DNA of 64,000 bases, taken from NCBI GenBank assembly GCA_905221605.1, contig CAJNDS010002679.1:957001-1021000 (forward strand). The letters are read 5' to 3'. Source of the stretch: Symbiodinium natans. Its lineage: Eukaryota > Sar > Dinophyceae > Suessiales > Symbiodiniaceae. The notes below the pieces were generated by a model, which saw nothing but the letters and a program-made list of their open reading frames with translations, did no database searches and had not been told where the DNA came from. Below are positions 52,560 through 63,905 of the stretch, piece after piece. The translations under genes and the position numbers were made by a program. Position 1 is the stretch's first letter. Each line of letters opens with the position of its first letter.

Positions 52560-53365
52560 CATCTCCGAAGAGCGAATGTCGGGTGCCAGCGTGAAACACC
52601 AGACAGCACTGCAGGCTTTAGGGTTTGCCCTCCTGCACAGCTGTTAGCTGGGGTGAGGGTGCTTTAGGGGTTTCTTGCCACCTGCCTAGCAGCCTCGCAA
52701 CCACGGTTCAGGGCTCAGGGTTTAGGACATGAAGGGACCCGCAATTGCAAGCAAGCCAGCGGCTCTTACAACAGCATGGACTCGTGCCCAGTACTCGACG
52801 CTTATATGCTCGAGCCAAGAAGGCCCCCAACGAGCATCGATGCTGCCGCTGCACATTCATACCTAACGTTACTTAAGCTACTTGGATGCTTGAAGTCACA
52901 CAAGTAGTGCATGCCTTTGGCCACAAAGGCCCACCGATCGCTTGCAGATGCTCACAGCAACAGCCAGGTGTCCAGCATCGGTCATGCACATTGCCCAGAA
53001 CCTCCACATGGATCCGCGTGCCCATCTAGCCGCGTCACACCACACATGTAGGCATCACGCATCCGGCGACACATACTCAACTGCAGAAGCAAGGATGAAC
53101 TTGTGCACGTGGCACCTTTTCTTGCTGAGCCAGAGGTCTATGGCGCACTGCCAGGCGATCCTAGGCGGCTAGGGACCTGCACAATGAACCGCCCATGCCA
53201 GCTGTACCGGAGCAGCACATTGACGGACCACAACTACGGAAAGAGTCAAGCCTCCTTAGGAAGGACTCGAAAAGAAAACCAGTTTGTGTCGACCTGTACT
53301 GAACCCATGACCAGACCATGACTACGAGGACTAAAACTGTTGAGTTAAAGACCATCGAAAGATGC
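52560..53365. other. Spacer without a supported gene
   Basis: Weak open frames on both strands between 52940 and 53320. No consistent exon chain found. Confidence 0.35.
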
Positions 53366-53372
53366 AATGCTC

Positions 53373-54300
53373 TCACGAGGATGAGGACGACTTCTTTTTG
53401 GATTTCCTGACATTTCGACCGTGAGAGCTGCGGGAAAGCCGAGGCAAACAAGGACGAAGTCAAGCAGCCTTCTTGCTTTCTCCCGCGAAGCTGAGGTGGA
53501 TGAAGAGCTGCGTTTTTTCGACTTGCCTCAGGCCCGAAACCAGGAACTCACAAAGAAAAAGCTGCTAAGCACAGGCACATTCACATCCGGGGTGTCGGCT
53601 TTTCACTTTCCTGCCATGAAGGCACCCTGACCGCCTCCTATTTTTGTCTACACCCCCTGCACCCTAAGCGTCCCTAGCCCAACTGGTGCTGCGCTCTCGC
53701 GCCTGCGCTTCTTGCTCGAGGAAGACGAAGACGAGGCCTTCTTCTTCTTCGATGTCGAAGACTTCCTTGCCAGTCTTCACAGCTAGTGACAGCTAGTGGG
53801 GCCTCCCTGGAACAGAGTCACCCAAGGTATGAAACAACACCTCATACTTCCAGCTTGAATCTGCAAACTAGGCTCCGTTTTCGCCTGGCAGAGGACGAGG
53901 AGGAGGAAGAGGAAGAGGACTTCTTCGAGGATTTTGTCTGCTCTTTGGGCGCTCCGCCTGGCCTGACGAGCATGTACACAGCCTCTCTGCGGCGATGACT
54001 GAAGGTATCTGTCTGAAAGCTCCCATGCACTCAGTGCACTGAAGTTTCAAAAGAGCTACAAGCATCTCAAGCAGGTTTCCTTGCAGTCTTCGTCCCCGGC
54101 GTCTTCGCAGTGGTGGCCACCAAAGATTCCAGGGCTGCAAGCGCAGCCTGTTGATCTTCTGGGCTGCCCGGAGGCACTTTCCTCGGCTTCAGGGCTGAAA
54201 ACATGCTCCCAGCCGTTCAGAAGCCGCATGTCCTGGCCTGGCCTTGAAGCAATCTCCTCCGCCCCAGCCGCGACGGCCTCCGGCGACCTGTGCTTTTGAA
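53373..54300 (-). CDS. Ser/Lys-rich protein, multi-exon
   Basis: Exons in order: ~54297-54240 (HRSPEAVAAGAEEIASRPGQ), ~54210-54082 (LKPRKVPPGSPEDQQAALAA, LESLVATTAKTPGTKTARK, GC donor), ~53995-53885 (RREAVYMLVRPGGAPKEQTK, SSKK plus ten Ser, ARRK), ~53775-53690 (KSSTSKKKKA plus eight Ser, KKRRRESAAPVG), ~53530-53470 (KSKKRSSSSTSASREKARRL) and ~53425-53373 (RNVRKSKKKSSSSS, stop TGA). Five separate exons repeat the pattern K(S)KK..Ser-run, typical of disordered nuclear or RNA-processing proteins (SR/SK-type). The opposite strand would read Glu/Asp/Phe runs and lacks a matching stop. Function is inferred from composition only. Confidence 0.6.
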
Positions 54301-54359
54301 GTTGCATTTGCATTCCAAGTCTGTTATATACATCTATACGTTTGCGCACGTCCATGTCT

Positions 54360-54500
54360 GCTGGTACACGCATACATACATACATACATACATCCATACA
54401 TACATACATACCGGTCCACCTACGTACGTACATGCATACACACATACACAAGTACACAGGCACAGACACAGACACAGACACAGACACAGACATGTGCGCC
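54360..54500. repeat. (CATA)n and (ACAGAC)n microsatellites
   Basis: CATA tetramers at 54370-54445 and ACAGAC hexamers at 54458-54493. Translations through them are not genes. Confidence 0.9.
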
Positions 54501-54967
54501 TGTCACCTGCACGTGCACATACACATACATATCTGTGCGTGCGTGTTTGCGCTCACATGTGCAGAGACGCGACAAGTAAATAATAAATTCTTGATCCTAA
54601 ACATATGAATGCGGGCGCATGCGCATACATACGCTCAAGACCTCAAAAAAATGCAAAATTGGTATATACATATGTATTTCCACGTCAAAGTCAAAGCCAA
54701 CACTCGTATCGATTGGCAGCCCCTTCCCGCCCCAGGCACATGGCGCCAGTGAAGACTAGATACTCCGAAAATCGTGCTACGCAACGAGGGGCCTGATAAT
54801 CTTGATTGCTGTACGAAGGCGAGAGCACTGTCACAACATGTTGCCATTCATGGAAATCCGCCGCGAGGTCCATCCAGTCCCCTGGTTTTCGCAAAGGCTT
54901 CAAGTGACCCACTACGAGACCGGCCAGGGGTGTTGCTATAATACTACTTCGCCCCCGCAAACTAAAA

Positions 54968-55348
54968 CTATTTCATGGGACCTGGGACCCTGAGTACTTT
55001 CTTCATAATAGGCTCAGAGAGCTCGTTCTGATTTTTATTCATGCAAAGTCTTTTCTTTGGCACGGGCGAAAAGAATCCCCCAAAAAAAGTACTTGAGGGC
55101 TTCTTTTGGTGCAGTAATGGACTAATACCCATTAAAGCATCCATTAAAAGCAGCTCCTGGTGGGGTCTTTGCATGAGTCCTTCATAGGCTAAACTGTCCA
55201 TGGTAAATTTCCTGTTCATCTGTTCACTTGCTGTATTAATTCTGTTATACGCTCGCGCATGAATAATCCAACTCCAAGCGGGTTGACCCAGCCGTTGGAG
55301 GGAAGACGTCCGACATGATGAGCGAACTTCCAACATTGCCAGAGACAT
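54968..55348 (-). CDS. Unidentified protein, C-terminal exon or short gene
   Basis: A 126-codon frame ending at TGA. The part from ~55260 down (ASEQMNRKFTMDSLAYEGLM, QRPHQELLLMDALMGISPLL, KKRLCMNKNQNELSEPIMKK) is coding-like and ends in a basic, Lys-rich tail. Base composition (about 45% GC) is lower than the surrounding exons, and its codons use more A and T third positions, which may mark a different origin. No family recognised. Confidence 0.4.
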   Translation of the reverse strand: MSLAMLEVRSSCRTSSLQRLGQPAWSWIIHARAYNRINTASEQMNRKFTMDSLAYEGLMQRPHQELLLMDALMGISPLLHQKKPSSTFFGGFFSPVPKKRLCMNKNQNELSEPIMKKVLRVPGPMK

Positions 55349-55349
55349 T

Positions 55350-56860
55350 CATCCGACCCGCATCGGTATAAGCATTGTACAGTACGCATACAGCTTTCAA
55401 GCATCTTGAATCCTGAGCATTTATGTGGGAATGCTGAAAGCAGACCAATAGAAGGTGGCATAAACACATGCACACACGCACATGCAGAAAACACACCGCA
55501 AAACAACAGCTTGTTCGTAGAGAAGGCACGAGAGACAAGCAAAACCGACACATGGTCGCGAACAGACGCACACACGGCGGCAGCCCGATTTGGTTAGTCA
55601 AATGTTGTGGGCAAGCTCCTAAAGAAAACCATGCACTCACGCCCACCATAAGAACACACAAACTCTCACGCCTCAAAAAACATGCTTGGAGTAAGATTCA
55701 ACCCTTTAGTTTCGAGAAAGAAACGAACAACATACTTCGGAAGCCATGCGGCGATATTCAACATCTACCCGCAACTGCGGATTAAAGGTTGAAGGGGTTC
55801 TCAGAGGTGATTTCGTAAATCGTTACTTCTGCCCTGGGAATGGATATCGAAAACAACGAATGCGTTCACATTCAAAACACTCGACAGGGAAGAACGAACT
55901 CAGAGAACTTCTCTGTGAGCGTTCGATCTTCAATCTTCGCTCGGGGGGTTCGATAAGTACAACCGCTAACACCCAACTTTTCAGAAACTCTCGTTGGCTT
56001 TGAGAGGCTTGATTATTGTTCAACACTCGAAGAGATTCAAGACCCGAGATTCTGGGAAGATGCATTCTGGCTGTGTATCAAAGTTCAGCACCACGGCTTC
56101 AGCCTTGACAACTTTTGGAAGTTAAAACCAAGCATGAGAGCTTTAGTGGTACCCCATACAATTTACAAGCACCCATAACATATACACAAAGTGCCAGCGT
56201 GGACCCCAAACAGTGGAAAGATCATGTAGAAACGCAAACGTGCACAAAGAGAGGGCAGTTTCGCACGTCGCGAACCCCGACGGCCAAAAGCGACGACAGT
56301 TTTACACGTCGCGAACGGGAGACGTCAAAAAACCACGACAGTTGCGAGGAAGGCGACCGTCGATGAGAACGGCGCCCAGGCGGGAGCGCGATTTCCGGAA
56401 ACATCCACTTTAGTCCGGCCGCATCCAACGGCCTAAAGCACAGAAATCCACGCGCCTGCCACGTTTTCAGGACGCGGAGCGATGCAAGCCTCAAAAAGTG
56501 TACGGGACCTAGGCGGAGTGCACGATTTCCACCTGCCAACACCACAAAACACGCACGTGCGATTCGACATCATGCAATATCATGCATGAATCCAAAAGCA
56601 TGCAATTGGCGATGTTTCAAGTTACCGCTCGGGGAACAGCATCCGCGTTTCGAGGGCGTTTCGCTTTTGGCGGGCATTTTCGCAGGCGCTTCACAGGCGT
56701 TTCGTGGCCATTTCGCGGGTGTTTCGCGTGCGCGTGCCGTGCGTGCACAGCGATCTAACCCCATCTTACCCTGAACGTAAGAACCCCTAGTGATGGCACA
56801 CAGTTTGGGGAATATAGATATTTAACATACACACACACACACACACATATATACATATAT
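55350..56860. other. Spacer with CG-containing short repeats and a CA run
   Basis: Contains the repeated motif CACGTCGCGAAC (~56264 and ~56301), a degenerate TTTCGC(G/A)GGCG repeat (~56655-56735) and a CA/TA run (~56830-56860). No gene could be supported. Confidence 0.45.
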
Positions 56861-56939
56861 ATACATGTATCTACATGTAAATATGCACAGCGGTGGTGAT
56901 GGCTACTCTTGCTGTTTCCACAATCTCTGCTTGAGTCGA

Positions 56940-57514
56940 TCAAGAAAATTGCCGTCTGATCTTTCGTCCTGGGGTCCCCAGCTCTTCCGGCACGAGCTCT
57001 ACCTCTGCAACTTGCGGCTTCGCATTGCCCAAGTTGATGTTGATCTGCGGACTTGGCTTTCCTGCAAAGGGGAAGTTCGCTTGCGGCTGCACGCTAACCT
57101 GCAGGAGGCACACCGAAGGGCCTGGCAGCAGCTTAGGCGAGTCCAGCGGAGGTTCTGGCAGCTCCTGAAAGCTGACAACAATTGGGTTTAGGGTTTAGGG
57201 CTTGGGGCTTAGGGCTTAGGGTTTAGGGTTTAGGGTTTAGGGTTTAGGGTTTAGGGTTTAGGGTTTAGGGTTTAGGGTTTAGGGCTTAGGGTTTAGGGTT
57301 TAGGGTTAGGGGTTAGGGTTTAGGGTTTAGGGCTTAGGGTTTAGGGTTTAGGGGTCACGTGGTCAACTTCCCTGCTGCCCACCTGCTCGGAAAGCCCAGG
57401 CGTCTTGAGACGGACACCTGGACGATATTGCATTCTGCACTCACGTTGTCCGCAATCGCGCGGCCAAGGCTGGAAAATGATGATTTTGCGGCCTCGGGTG
57501 TTGATCTGGATGGC
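56940..57514 (-). CDS. Unidentified gene, two 3' exons
   Basis: An exon beginning 57514 after AG|G reads AIQINTRGRKIIIFQPWPRD then CGQRECRMQYRP. The next exon, 57164-56940, begins after AG|G and reads ELPEPPLDSPKLLPGPSVCL, LQVSVQPQANFPFAGKPSPQ, ININLGNAKPQVAEVELVPE, ending RKIRRQFS and TGA. The intron between holds the longest telomere-like array of the window. Further exons may lie at 57725-57600 (MKACEALRCSLLPGLSR). Proline-rich C terminus. No family recognised. Confidence 0.6.
57183..57353 (+). repeat. Longest interstitial TTTAGGG array (~170 bp)
   Basis: About 24 units, mostly TTTAGGG with clustered GCTTAGG and GGGTTAGGG variants, within the intron of the 56.9-57.5 kb gene. Confidence 0.97.
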
Positions 57515-57841
57515 CTGCTGAGCCCATGGTCAGCAGGTAGCTGCTGAATATGGAGAAACTGTTTTCCCAACTGCCACATACGGGGAAGAGGCGGATTCCC
57601 CAAAATTGGAATCGAGTATTCTGTAACCGTCTAGAGATCTTAGGGTCGTGGCCGTGGACGGTTCTCGATAGACCTGGCAGCAGGGAGCAGCGTAGGGCTT
57701 CGCATGCTTTCATTTGGACAAACATGATGGTTTAGAAGGGCTGTTACACGAAATTTCTATGATTTCAAATGACGTTAATGTGGATTCATATGAGCGACGG
57801 ACAACATTACTTGTCACGGTGGGAGGTCGAGGGATACCATG

Positions 57842-57962
57842 CTATCGCTTTACGCGGGGCCCATATCGCTTTACATACTATGGGACTACGGGACCCCATG
57901 AAGCAAAACAGATTAGAATGTGCAAACTAACGTTATCGCTTTAGGTGGGGCCCATATCGCTC
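57842..57962 (+). repeat. Direct repeat TATCGCTTTA..GGGGCCCATATCGCT
   Basis: Two ~30-bp copies (~57842 and ~57934) in a stretch that also repeats ATCGCTTTA internally. Meaning unknown. Confidence 0.6.
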
Positions 57963-58233
57963 CATGGTTTACTGATGTTCGCAACAACTCGTGTCCGCCG
58001 TAGTGCTGGCTTCAAGAACCCTAATTCTGACAGGCGCTCATATGGTTGAACATGATTCTTGTATGAGTTCAATCGGGTTGAGGAATGGCTCAGTTCATAT
58101 GTGGCTTACGCTTGCTACGGCTTGGGGGTCAAACAAACAACCCTAAACCCTTTTGCAGCAGGCTTGCAGAACGTCCTCGCCTGGATGGAGCCGTCACCCC
58201 AACATCTCGTGTGTCGGGCAATCTGGCCCCCTT

Positions 58234-58464
58234 ACCCTAAACCCTAAACCCTAACCCCTAACCCCTAAACCCTAAACCCTAAACCCTAGGGGTTCTCTCT
58301 GCAAGCGCCAATGCCGAGCCAGGTGGGCGTAGGTCCGTGCCGAGCCCCCAAGCCGAAGGTTGTCACCAGAGCAAAGTCTCTCCATCCTTGGCGTTCGGGA
58401 AAAAGGGTTTAATAGTTTAGGGTTTAGGGTTTAGGGTTTAGGGTTTAGGGTTTAGGGTTTAGGG
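58234..58464. repeat. Two telomere-like arrays of opposite orientation
   Basis: CCCTAAA units at 58234-58289 and TTTAGGG units at 58407-58464 flank about 115 bp. Confidence 0.92.
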
Positions 58465-58799
58465 GCTTTTTGTTGGCCACCCGCCATGCAGAACCAGCCA
58501 CACTGCCGGGCAAGACTTCGGGGCGAGTGCAGTCGGTCAAATGTCGCAGGGTTGGGTGCTCTTCTGCTTAGGGTTGATGAACTCCCCGCTGGGACTGGTA
58601 AGGCAGAGGTATGCCAAAGAAGATGGCAGCAGTCGTTTTTGTGAAGCGCAGGCTCGCTCATGGTCGGAAGCATCTCTCACCGGCACTTTGTCCGGCAGTC
58701 AAACTCTGGCTGCTCATTTGCTAGTCGTCCTTTGCGCACTTCCCATCGGCATCCTTAGCACATGCTCGTGACATGGCGCAAGGTCTGCAGTGCTGAGAG

Positions 58800-61480
58800 C
58801 CCAACGTCGATCAAGCTCAAGATGAACACATCACGTTTGTCAACGCTTGAGGACTCAAAAAGTCAAGCACCCTGGAGCAAAAGCATGAAAGCTCGAAATG
58901 TGCGCAAAGTTGTTGGGCCCAAGCATGGAAACCGCAAAGGAAAACTCAACACATGTACGTCAAGCCCACGCGCTACATCTATGCAGCCTGCGGGCCGTTG
59001 CTCAGGGTGGGGAATGTACAGGCTTGTGAGTCCCGTGTTGGCGGCGATAAAACTCTCTACTAGTATCTTACGCACGCCTGTGTGCACGTGTATGTGAGAC
59101 AGTACATGCCTTGAAAGCAAAGAGTGAGAAAAGCCTGAGAGGCACCACGTGCGACGCTATGCTCGCGACTATGAGCTGCGAGAAAAAAATGAAGGATAGA
59201 GTTGCACTTGCGGAAAAAACAGCAGAGCAACAACTTTCGCAACAAAATCCGGTGGGCTGTCAAGCTTGAAAAACTCCTGGCAAGTTTCGTGGGCAAAGCA
59301 GTCAATTGAAGACTGGTAGTTGCCCAGCTGGCATTGTTTTGGCATGATGGCAATCAACCGCAGCAACATGTGAAGGATGCCCCAAACCAGCACTGAAGCG
59401 TGCGATTTGCACCGTATACGTTGACACCGTCACTGTGAAGATGTCACGCCTAACATGCCATCCACATGATGCTACCACATTCTACCATACTGTATGGACA
59501 TATACGATGGAACGACGTAGAACGACGTTGATCAGGTGTGTGGGCTCAAGCCTAAACACACGGAGAGAGGGGGAGAGACACAGAGTGCGAGAGAGAGAGA
59601 GAGAAGCAAAAATGGAAAGGGAGAAAGAAAAAGAAAAAGCGAAAGAGAGAGAGAGAGAGAGAGAGAGCCACATGTTTGCGCGACCTGCGACGTGTAAAAG
59701 CCTGCTGGCTGAAATACGCTTGTCCAGCTTGCCTGCGTGCGCCAACGAAAACAGCCCAGAGCATAGATATCAAGTTATCAAGCGTACCCATGACATCGCC
59801 GACGTTCCTGAGGCCGCTGCTGCTGACAAGTCTGCCGGGACAAACTTGACAAAGGTGTTCACATACCTCGCCAGTTGACAGCTGCCCACTGAGCAGGCAC
59901 CCGTAGCACTTCAAGGTCCAGGGCCCAGGCGCATAGTGCGAGAAGATCGTGAACAAGACCCGGTACCAAAGAAGCTGCGACCAGTGCATCGCCAAGGCCT
60001 CGGCTTGCTCCAGCGAACTGAGACCTTCCATGTGCGCACTTCGATGTGGGGGTTTACGAAAAGAGGGTTTGGGGTTTAGGGTTTAGGGTTTAGGTTTTAG
60101 GGTTTAGGGTTCCTTAAATAGACGTGGGAGTCCCTTAAGACAGGGAGCCCCATAAGATGCCCTCGGATTTCGGAAAACCCCCATGTGCCCACCGAGGGCG
60201 CCGCGGTCAGGCAAGCCGATGCGCTGCACGAAACGGCGCCCTCCAGAGTGGAGCAGCGCAGCTGCGCAATGCGACAAGAGCAAATGCAGAGCCACAACTT
60301 GTGCCGCTCATTGTTTTGCTCAAGTGCCCCTAGCCAGGATGAACTGTGAATCCTTTTTTTCCAACGACACCCCTCCCATTGCGAAACACCCCTGCCACTC
60401 CCTGGCTGCTTCTGAGCAGCAGCATCAGCTGCGGACTCCTGCCTCAGTAAGGGACTGCATGACCGAAATAGCTTCCAGAACCGCGTTCGCACGAGGCCTC
60501 TGCAGATCGCACCTATCGTCGAAACTTGGTGCCCAAACCAAAACGCCAACGGTTGAGATGTTGGGAATCATGTTCTCCATTTTCATTCGAGGTCAGCGAC
60601 ATGCAACCCTAAGCTGCCGGCCCCAGAAGCAAGCAAAGTGGGCCCAGGTACTTCTGCTGGATCCCCACCTGAAAACTTAAAGGGCTCGCCGAGTTGGCAG
60701 TGTACTCCAAGCACCGGGGGATGTAATGCAGCCGTGGCTCACTCTTCAAGAGGAGCACCTCGAAATGAGGAACTTCGGCATCCCCTTCGGAGGCTCGCTC
60801 TAGGGCGCGCTGAGCGCCTGCAAGTGTCATCCGACAATCTGGGACATTCCAGGTTGGGGGAGCTTGCTGCAAAGGGTACACCGATCATTTCGGACAGCCA
60901 GCAGAGATTGTGCCTGCACTGGTGGATACATGGTTCGGATGACCTCACATGCCAGCGATGCCACACCCCTCCCTCATTGGCCGAGTCACATCCTACTGCA
61001 CTGACTTCCAAAGTGGACATGGGCCTGATACACCGTGGTTGTCGAAAGTGAGAACTGCGTGGGCACCGCGCTCCTTTAAGAAGCCGACGACCTACACAGG
61101 ATCTACGAACATATTCGCGCAGAGTCTGTGCAAACATGTTGGCGCCTTGTCAGCAACAACATCGGCAGGCCACTGATGCCAGCCATCCTATGGGAGGGGT
61201 GTCCTATGGTGTCATGGTCGACTTTCCTGCTGGACGCACCCCAAAAACTCGCACAGGAAAAACAGCACGTGGGTGCCGGTGTGTTGGATCTGTCTCCTTC
61301 CTGCCAGTTCTATGACCCTAAACCCTAAACCCTAAACCCTAAACCCTAAACCCCAAACCCTAAACCCTAAACCCAGGTGTCCTGCAGCTCAGGCTCGTCC
61401 AGGACTTTCAAAGCCTCACCGTGCACGCCTGGAGAGCACGGTTTCACATGCGGAGGGCTCTTTGGACGCATGTGGCCTGT
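58800..61480 (-). CDS. Large unidentified multi-exon gene
   Basis: Coding-like exons in order: ~61440-61385 (GVHGEALKVLDEPELQ), ~61092-60998 (VVGFLKERGAHAVLTFDNHG, VSGPCPLWKSVQ), ~60825-60680 (AQRALERASEGDAEVPHFEV, LLLKSEPRLHYIPRCLEYTA), ~60660-60610 (VGIQQKYLGPLCLLL), ~60530-60440 (QRPRANAVLEAISVMQSLTE), ~60300-60190 (LHLLLSHCAAALLHSGGRRF), ~60030-59880 (HWSQLLWYRVLFTIFSHYAP, GPWTLKCYG), ~59890-59800 (YVNTFVKFVPADLSAAAASG), ~59393-59200 (VWGILHMLLRLIAIMPKQCQ, SSIDCFAHETCQEFFKLDSP) and ~59110-58865 (ESFIAANTGLTSLYIPHPEQ). AG|G acceptors and GC donors occur at several borders. The mainly helical, hydrophobic-patterned sequence suggests a large helical-repeat protein, but no family motif is visible. 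It may be more than one gene. Confidence 0.5.
60047..60183. mobile_element. F2 fold-back element containing a telomere-like array
   Basis: Ends GGGGGTTTACGAAAAGAGGG and (inverted) GGGGGTTTTCCGAAATCCGAGG, bordered by ATGT on both sides. Six TTTAGGG-type units (60066-60112) sit inside the left half. Confidence 0.7.
61316..61374 (-). repeat. Interstitial CCCTAAA array
   Basis: Eight heptamers directly upstream (in plus coordinates) of the exon coding EALKVLDEPELQ. Confidence 0.95.
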
Positions 61481-61689
61481 ATGGCAAGAAACTCGCATTG
61501 CAGCCTGGGCACCGATCCGTCCGCACGAGCGTCGCATTTCCTTGAATAGCAACCAAAAAGCAACAGCAGAAGAAGCTAACAGAACAGAGAACAATGGAGC
61601 GACTACGAATAGGAATCAGATCCAGTTGATCCAAGAGCACCTCTTGCCGGATGTGGCCAAGCCCGTCGAAGTTCCCAGTTGACAGGCAC

Positions 61690-63270
61690 AGCACGCTCAG
61701 GTTGATGCCTGACGTCCAACCCAAGCAGGCTATGCTTGCACAAGCAGGGCATGGCACATGTAACCTGCGGCATCAGCTTGCCACGAAGCAGACAGGGCTC
61801 CCGGTACCGATGATCCTCTTATTCTTATGATTCGTTTAAATCAACTCTTGTTATTATGATTATAGGTTATTTTTAAATCACCTATTGTTCTGATCATTGG
61901 TTACTTTTAAATCAACTCTAGGTTGTTTTTTTTGTATCATTGCTCCCAATTCCGGGCCGAGCCTGCAGCATATAGCTGCGAGAGCGCCGGCCAGAAAAAC
62001 ATGGCCTCGGGCTGGCAACCTGTTACATCAAAGGCGTCCGGTCTATATTCTCCACATAATCGCTCGATTGATTCATAGATTTAGGTGCTGAGATGGTGCT
62101 TCGTCATCCGGGTGGGCTACAACCTCAGAAGGATCAACAGCAAGACTGGAATAACACAATCTCTGGCTAGCCTGAGGCCTTCATCATTAGGCTAATCAGG
62201 TCGGATGCCGCCAGGTCGCCAAGGCAACGTGCTTGTATCTCTGCAGAAGGCCGAAGAGTCCGGGACCCCGCAGAAAAGGCAGACACCTGGAGGACGCCCC
62301 GCCATCAAAGCACTGCGCCCTCGCACACATGAGGACCCGAAACCCTAAACCCTAAACCCTAAACCACACTCATCGACCCGAGCCCCGGGCAGAAAAGCGC
62401 AGACTACGGATACAGCTCCCGCCACCTGGGTGCACAGAAAGCTTGCCCGGGCATGGCGGAGGCGAGCGGCGGCGAACTAAGCCCCATGCCCAGAACCTGG
62501 GCATCCACGGAAGATAAGAGTAGTAGTATTATGAACTTTTCTTGGATTATGCTGTTGTATGGTGATATGATTATATTGGTACCTTATTGTATATGCATAA
62601 TTTGTGGTACTAGTGAGCAACTGGGTAGGAAGCATGGCTCATCCCTCGACGCCGCCCACACTGCCTTTGAGTTGACGGGCTCCAGAAGTCCGCATGTGCG
62701 GGCGAGTGGGGGTGCAGAGGTGATCTAATTGATGTGCCCACTTTGACGACACCATGAACGAAAAAGTAGAGTCCGTAATGCAACGTGTTCAGGGTACGAT
62801 GCCCCTACTGCACTTCAGAACCGTACCGGGCTGCAGCATATCCGTCATGTTTTTCCTTTGACCCATGCGGCGCGGCGATGCAGCAGTACCACGCCGCAGG
62901 ACGCTGTGACTGTTGAGGTGTGGACTGGCCGGGCCATCTACAAGTCAATTCTTATTGTCAGGCGAACGGCAAAGGCAAAACCACATGCGTGCAATCATGG
63001 TGACATCCGTGGGAAGCACGGACCATTTCTTAGCCTCGCCACGCAGCTGTCGAAGTCTATCGGACGTTGCGGCGTTGTGCTAAAGATCTTGCCGCATGAC
63101 CTGGTGTGTCATGGGCGGCGGGCCGCGTCCTGCACGTTCTGGAACTTGTCTTGGAGGCCTCGGCTGTCCGGCCACAAGCCTGAACATCTACATCTATGCA
63201 CAAAAATGTATCCCTAAACTTTGGTTCGTTTGTCCGCGAGTGCTTGGCCAAGTTGCTCAAAACTGAAACC
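61690..63270. other. Spacer with AT-rich patches; no gene supported
   Basis: TTTTAAATCA(A/C)CT repeats near 61840-61920, a short CCCTAAA array (62337-62365) and an AT-rich patch at 62515-62610. A plus-strand frame across 62453-62728 mixes low-complexity and hydrophobic stretches and is not convincing. Confidence 0.4.
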
Positions 63271-63273
63271 GCT

Positions 63274-63890
63274 CTACTCGTCGCTGTCCTCGTCATCACT
63301 CCCCAAGAGAGCAGAAAACTTGTTCTTCCTCAGCTGGGCGATTCGAACAAGCGGCTCCGTGCACTACCAGCTGAACCTGCCAGTGGTCTCGCCCATTGGC
63401 CCCGATAGAAATGGTCCGATCACATGACAAAGAGACAGATCGGCACCCTGACCCGAGCCCTCAGCAACTTGTCATGGGCAGAGTCTATCAAGCCAACCCA
63501 GGAAGGGTTCCCAGTTTGAAGCCGAAAGCACCGATTCTCCCAACTTGCCCTAGAAACTCGAGACTGCTACAGGAGAAGGATCGAGGACACAGCCGCCTTG
63601 GCCTTCTTGTCCTTAGTTGTCCAGTAACCCGGGGGAACTAAAGGTTAAACCCTGAACCCGAATCCCTAAACCCCAAACCCTAAACCCTAAACTCTAAACC
63701 CTAAACCCTAAACCCGTCTCTGACCTTTTCCCCGGAAAAAAAAAAAAAAAAAAACCTAAACCCTAAACCCTAAACCCCAACAAAAAAGGTCAAAGGTTTC
63801 ATACTCTACAGCTAAGTGTCACCCTTCTCCTTCGGCTCTTTTCTCTCCGCCACCTGTGGCTCCTCGGCTTCGGCGAAGCTTGCCACGCAA
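63274..63890 (-). CDS. Paralogue B of the 49.6-52.2 kb gene, 3' exons
   Basis: Exons: ~63890-63820 (SFAEAEEPQVAERKEPKEKG), ~63625-63575 (TKDKKAKAAVSSIL) and 63333-63274 (LRKNKFSALLGSDDEDSDE, TAG stop). Each matches an exon of paralogue A in the same order (EPEKQEKKEKGDKKAKPAVS; LRKNKFSALMGSDEEDSDDD), and 26 bases of the last exon are identical. Telomere-like arrays (63642-63714, 63753-63779) lie between the exons. The gene continues beyond the window. Function unknown. Confidence 0.65.
63642..63779 (-). repeat. CCCTAAA arrays around a poly-A run
   Basis: Arrays at 63642-63714 and 63753-63779 flank about 18 A. They lie in an intron of paralogue B. Confidence 0.9.
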
Positions 63891-63905
63891 GGACCAACCT
63901 AAACT

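Noticed and set aside
59435-59878. Plus-strand frame with a Glu-Arg-Lys run
   Set aside because: Centred on a GA-rich microsatellite, and the minus strand carries better coding-like exons nearby.
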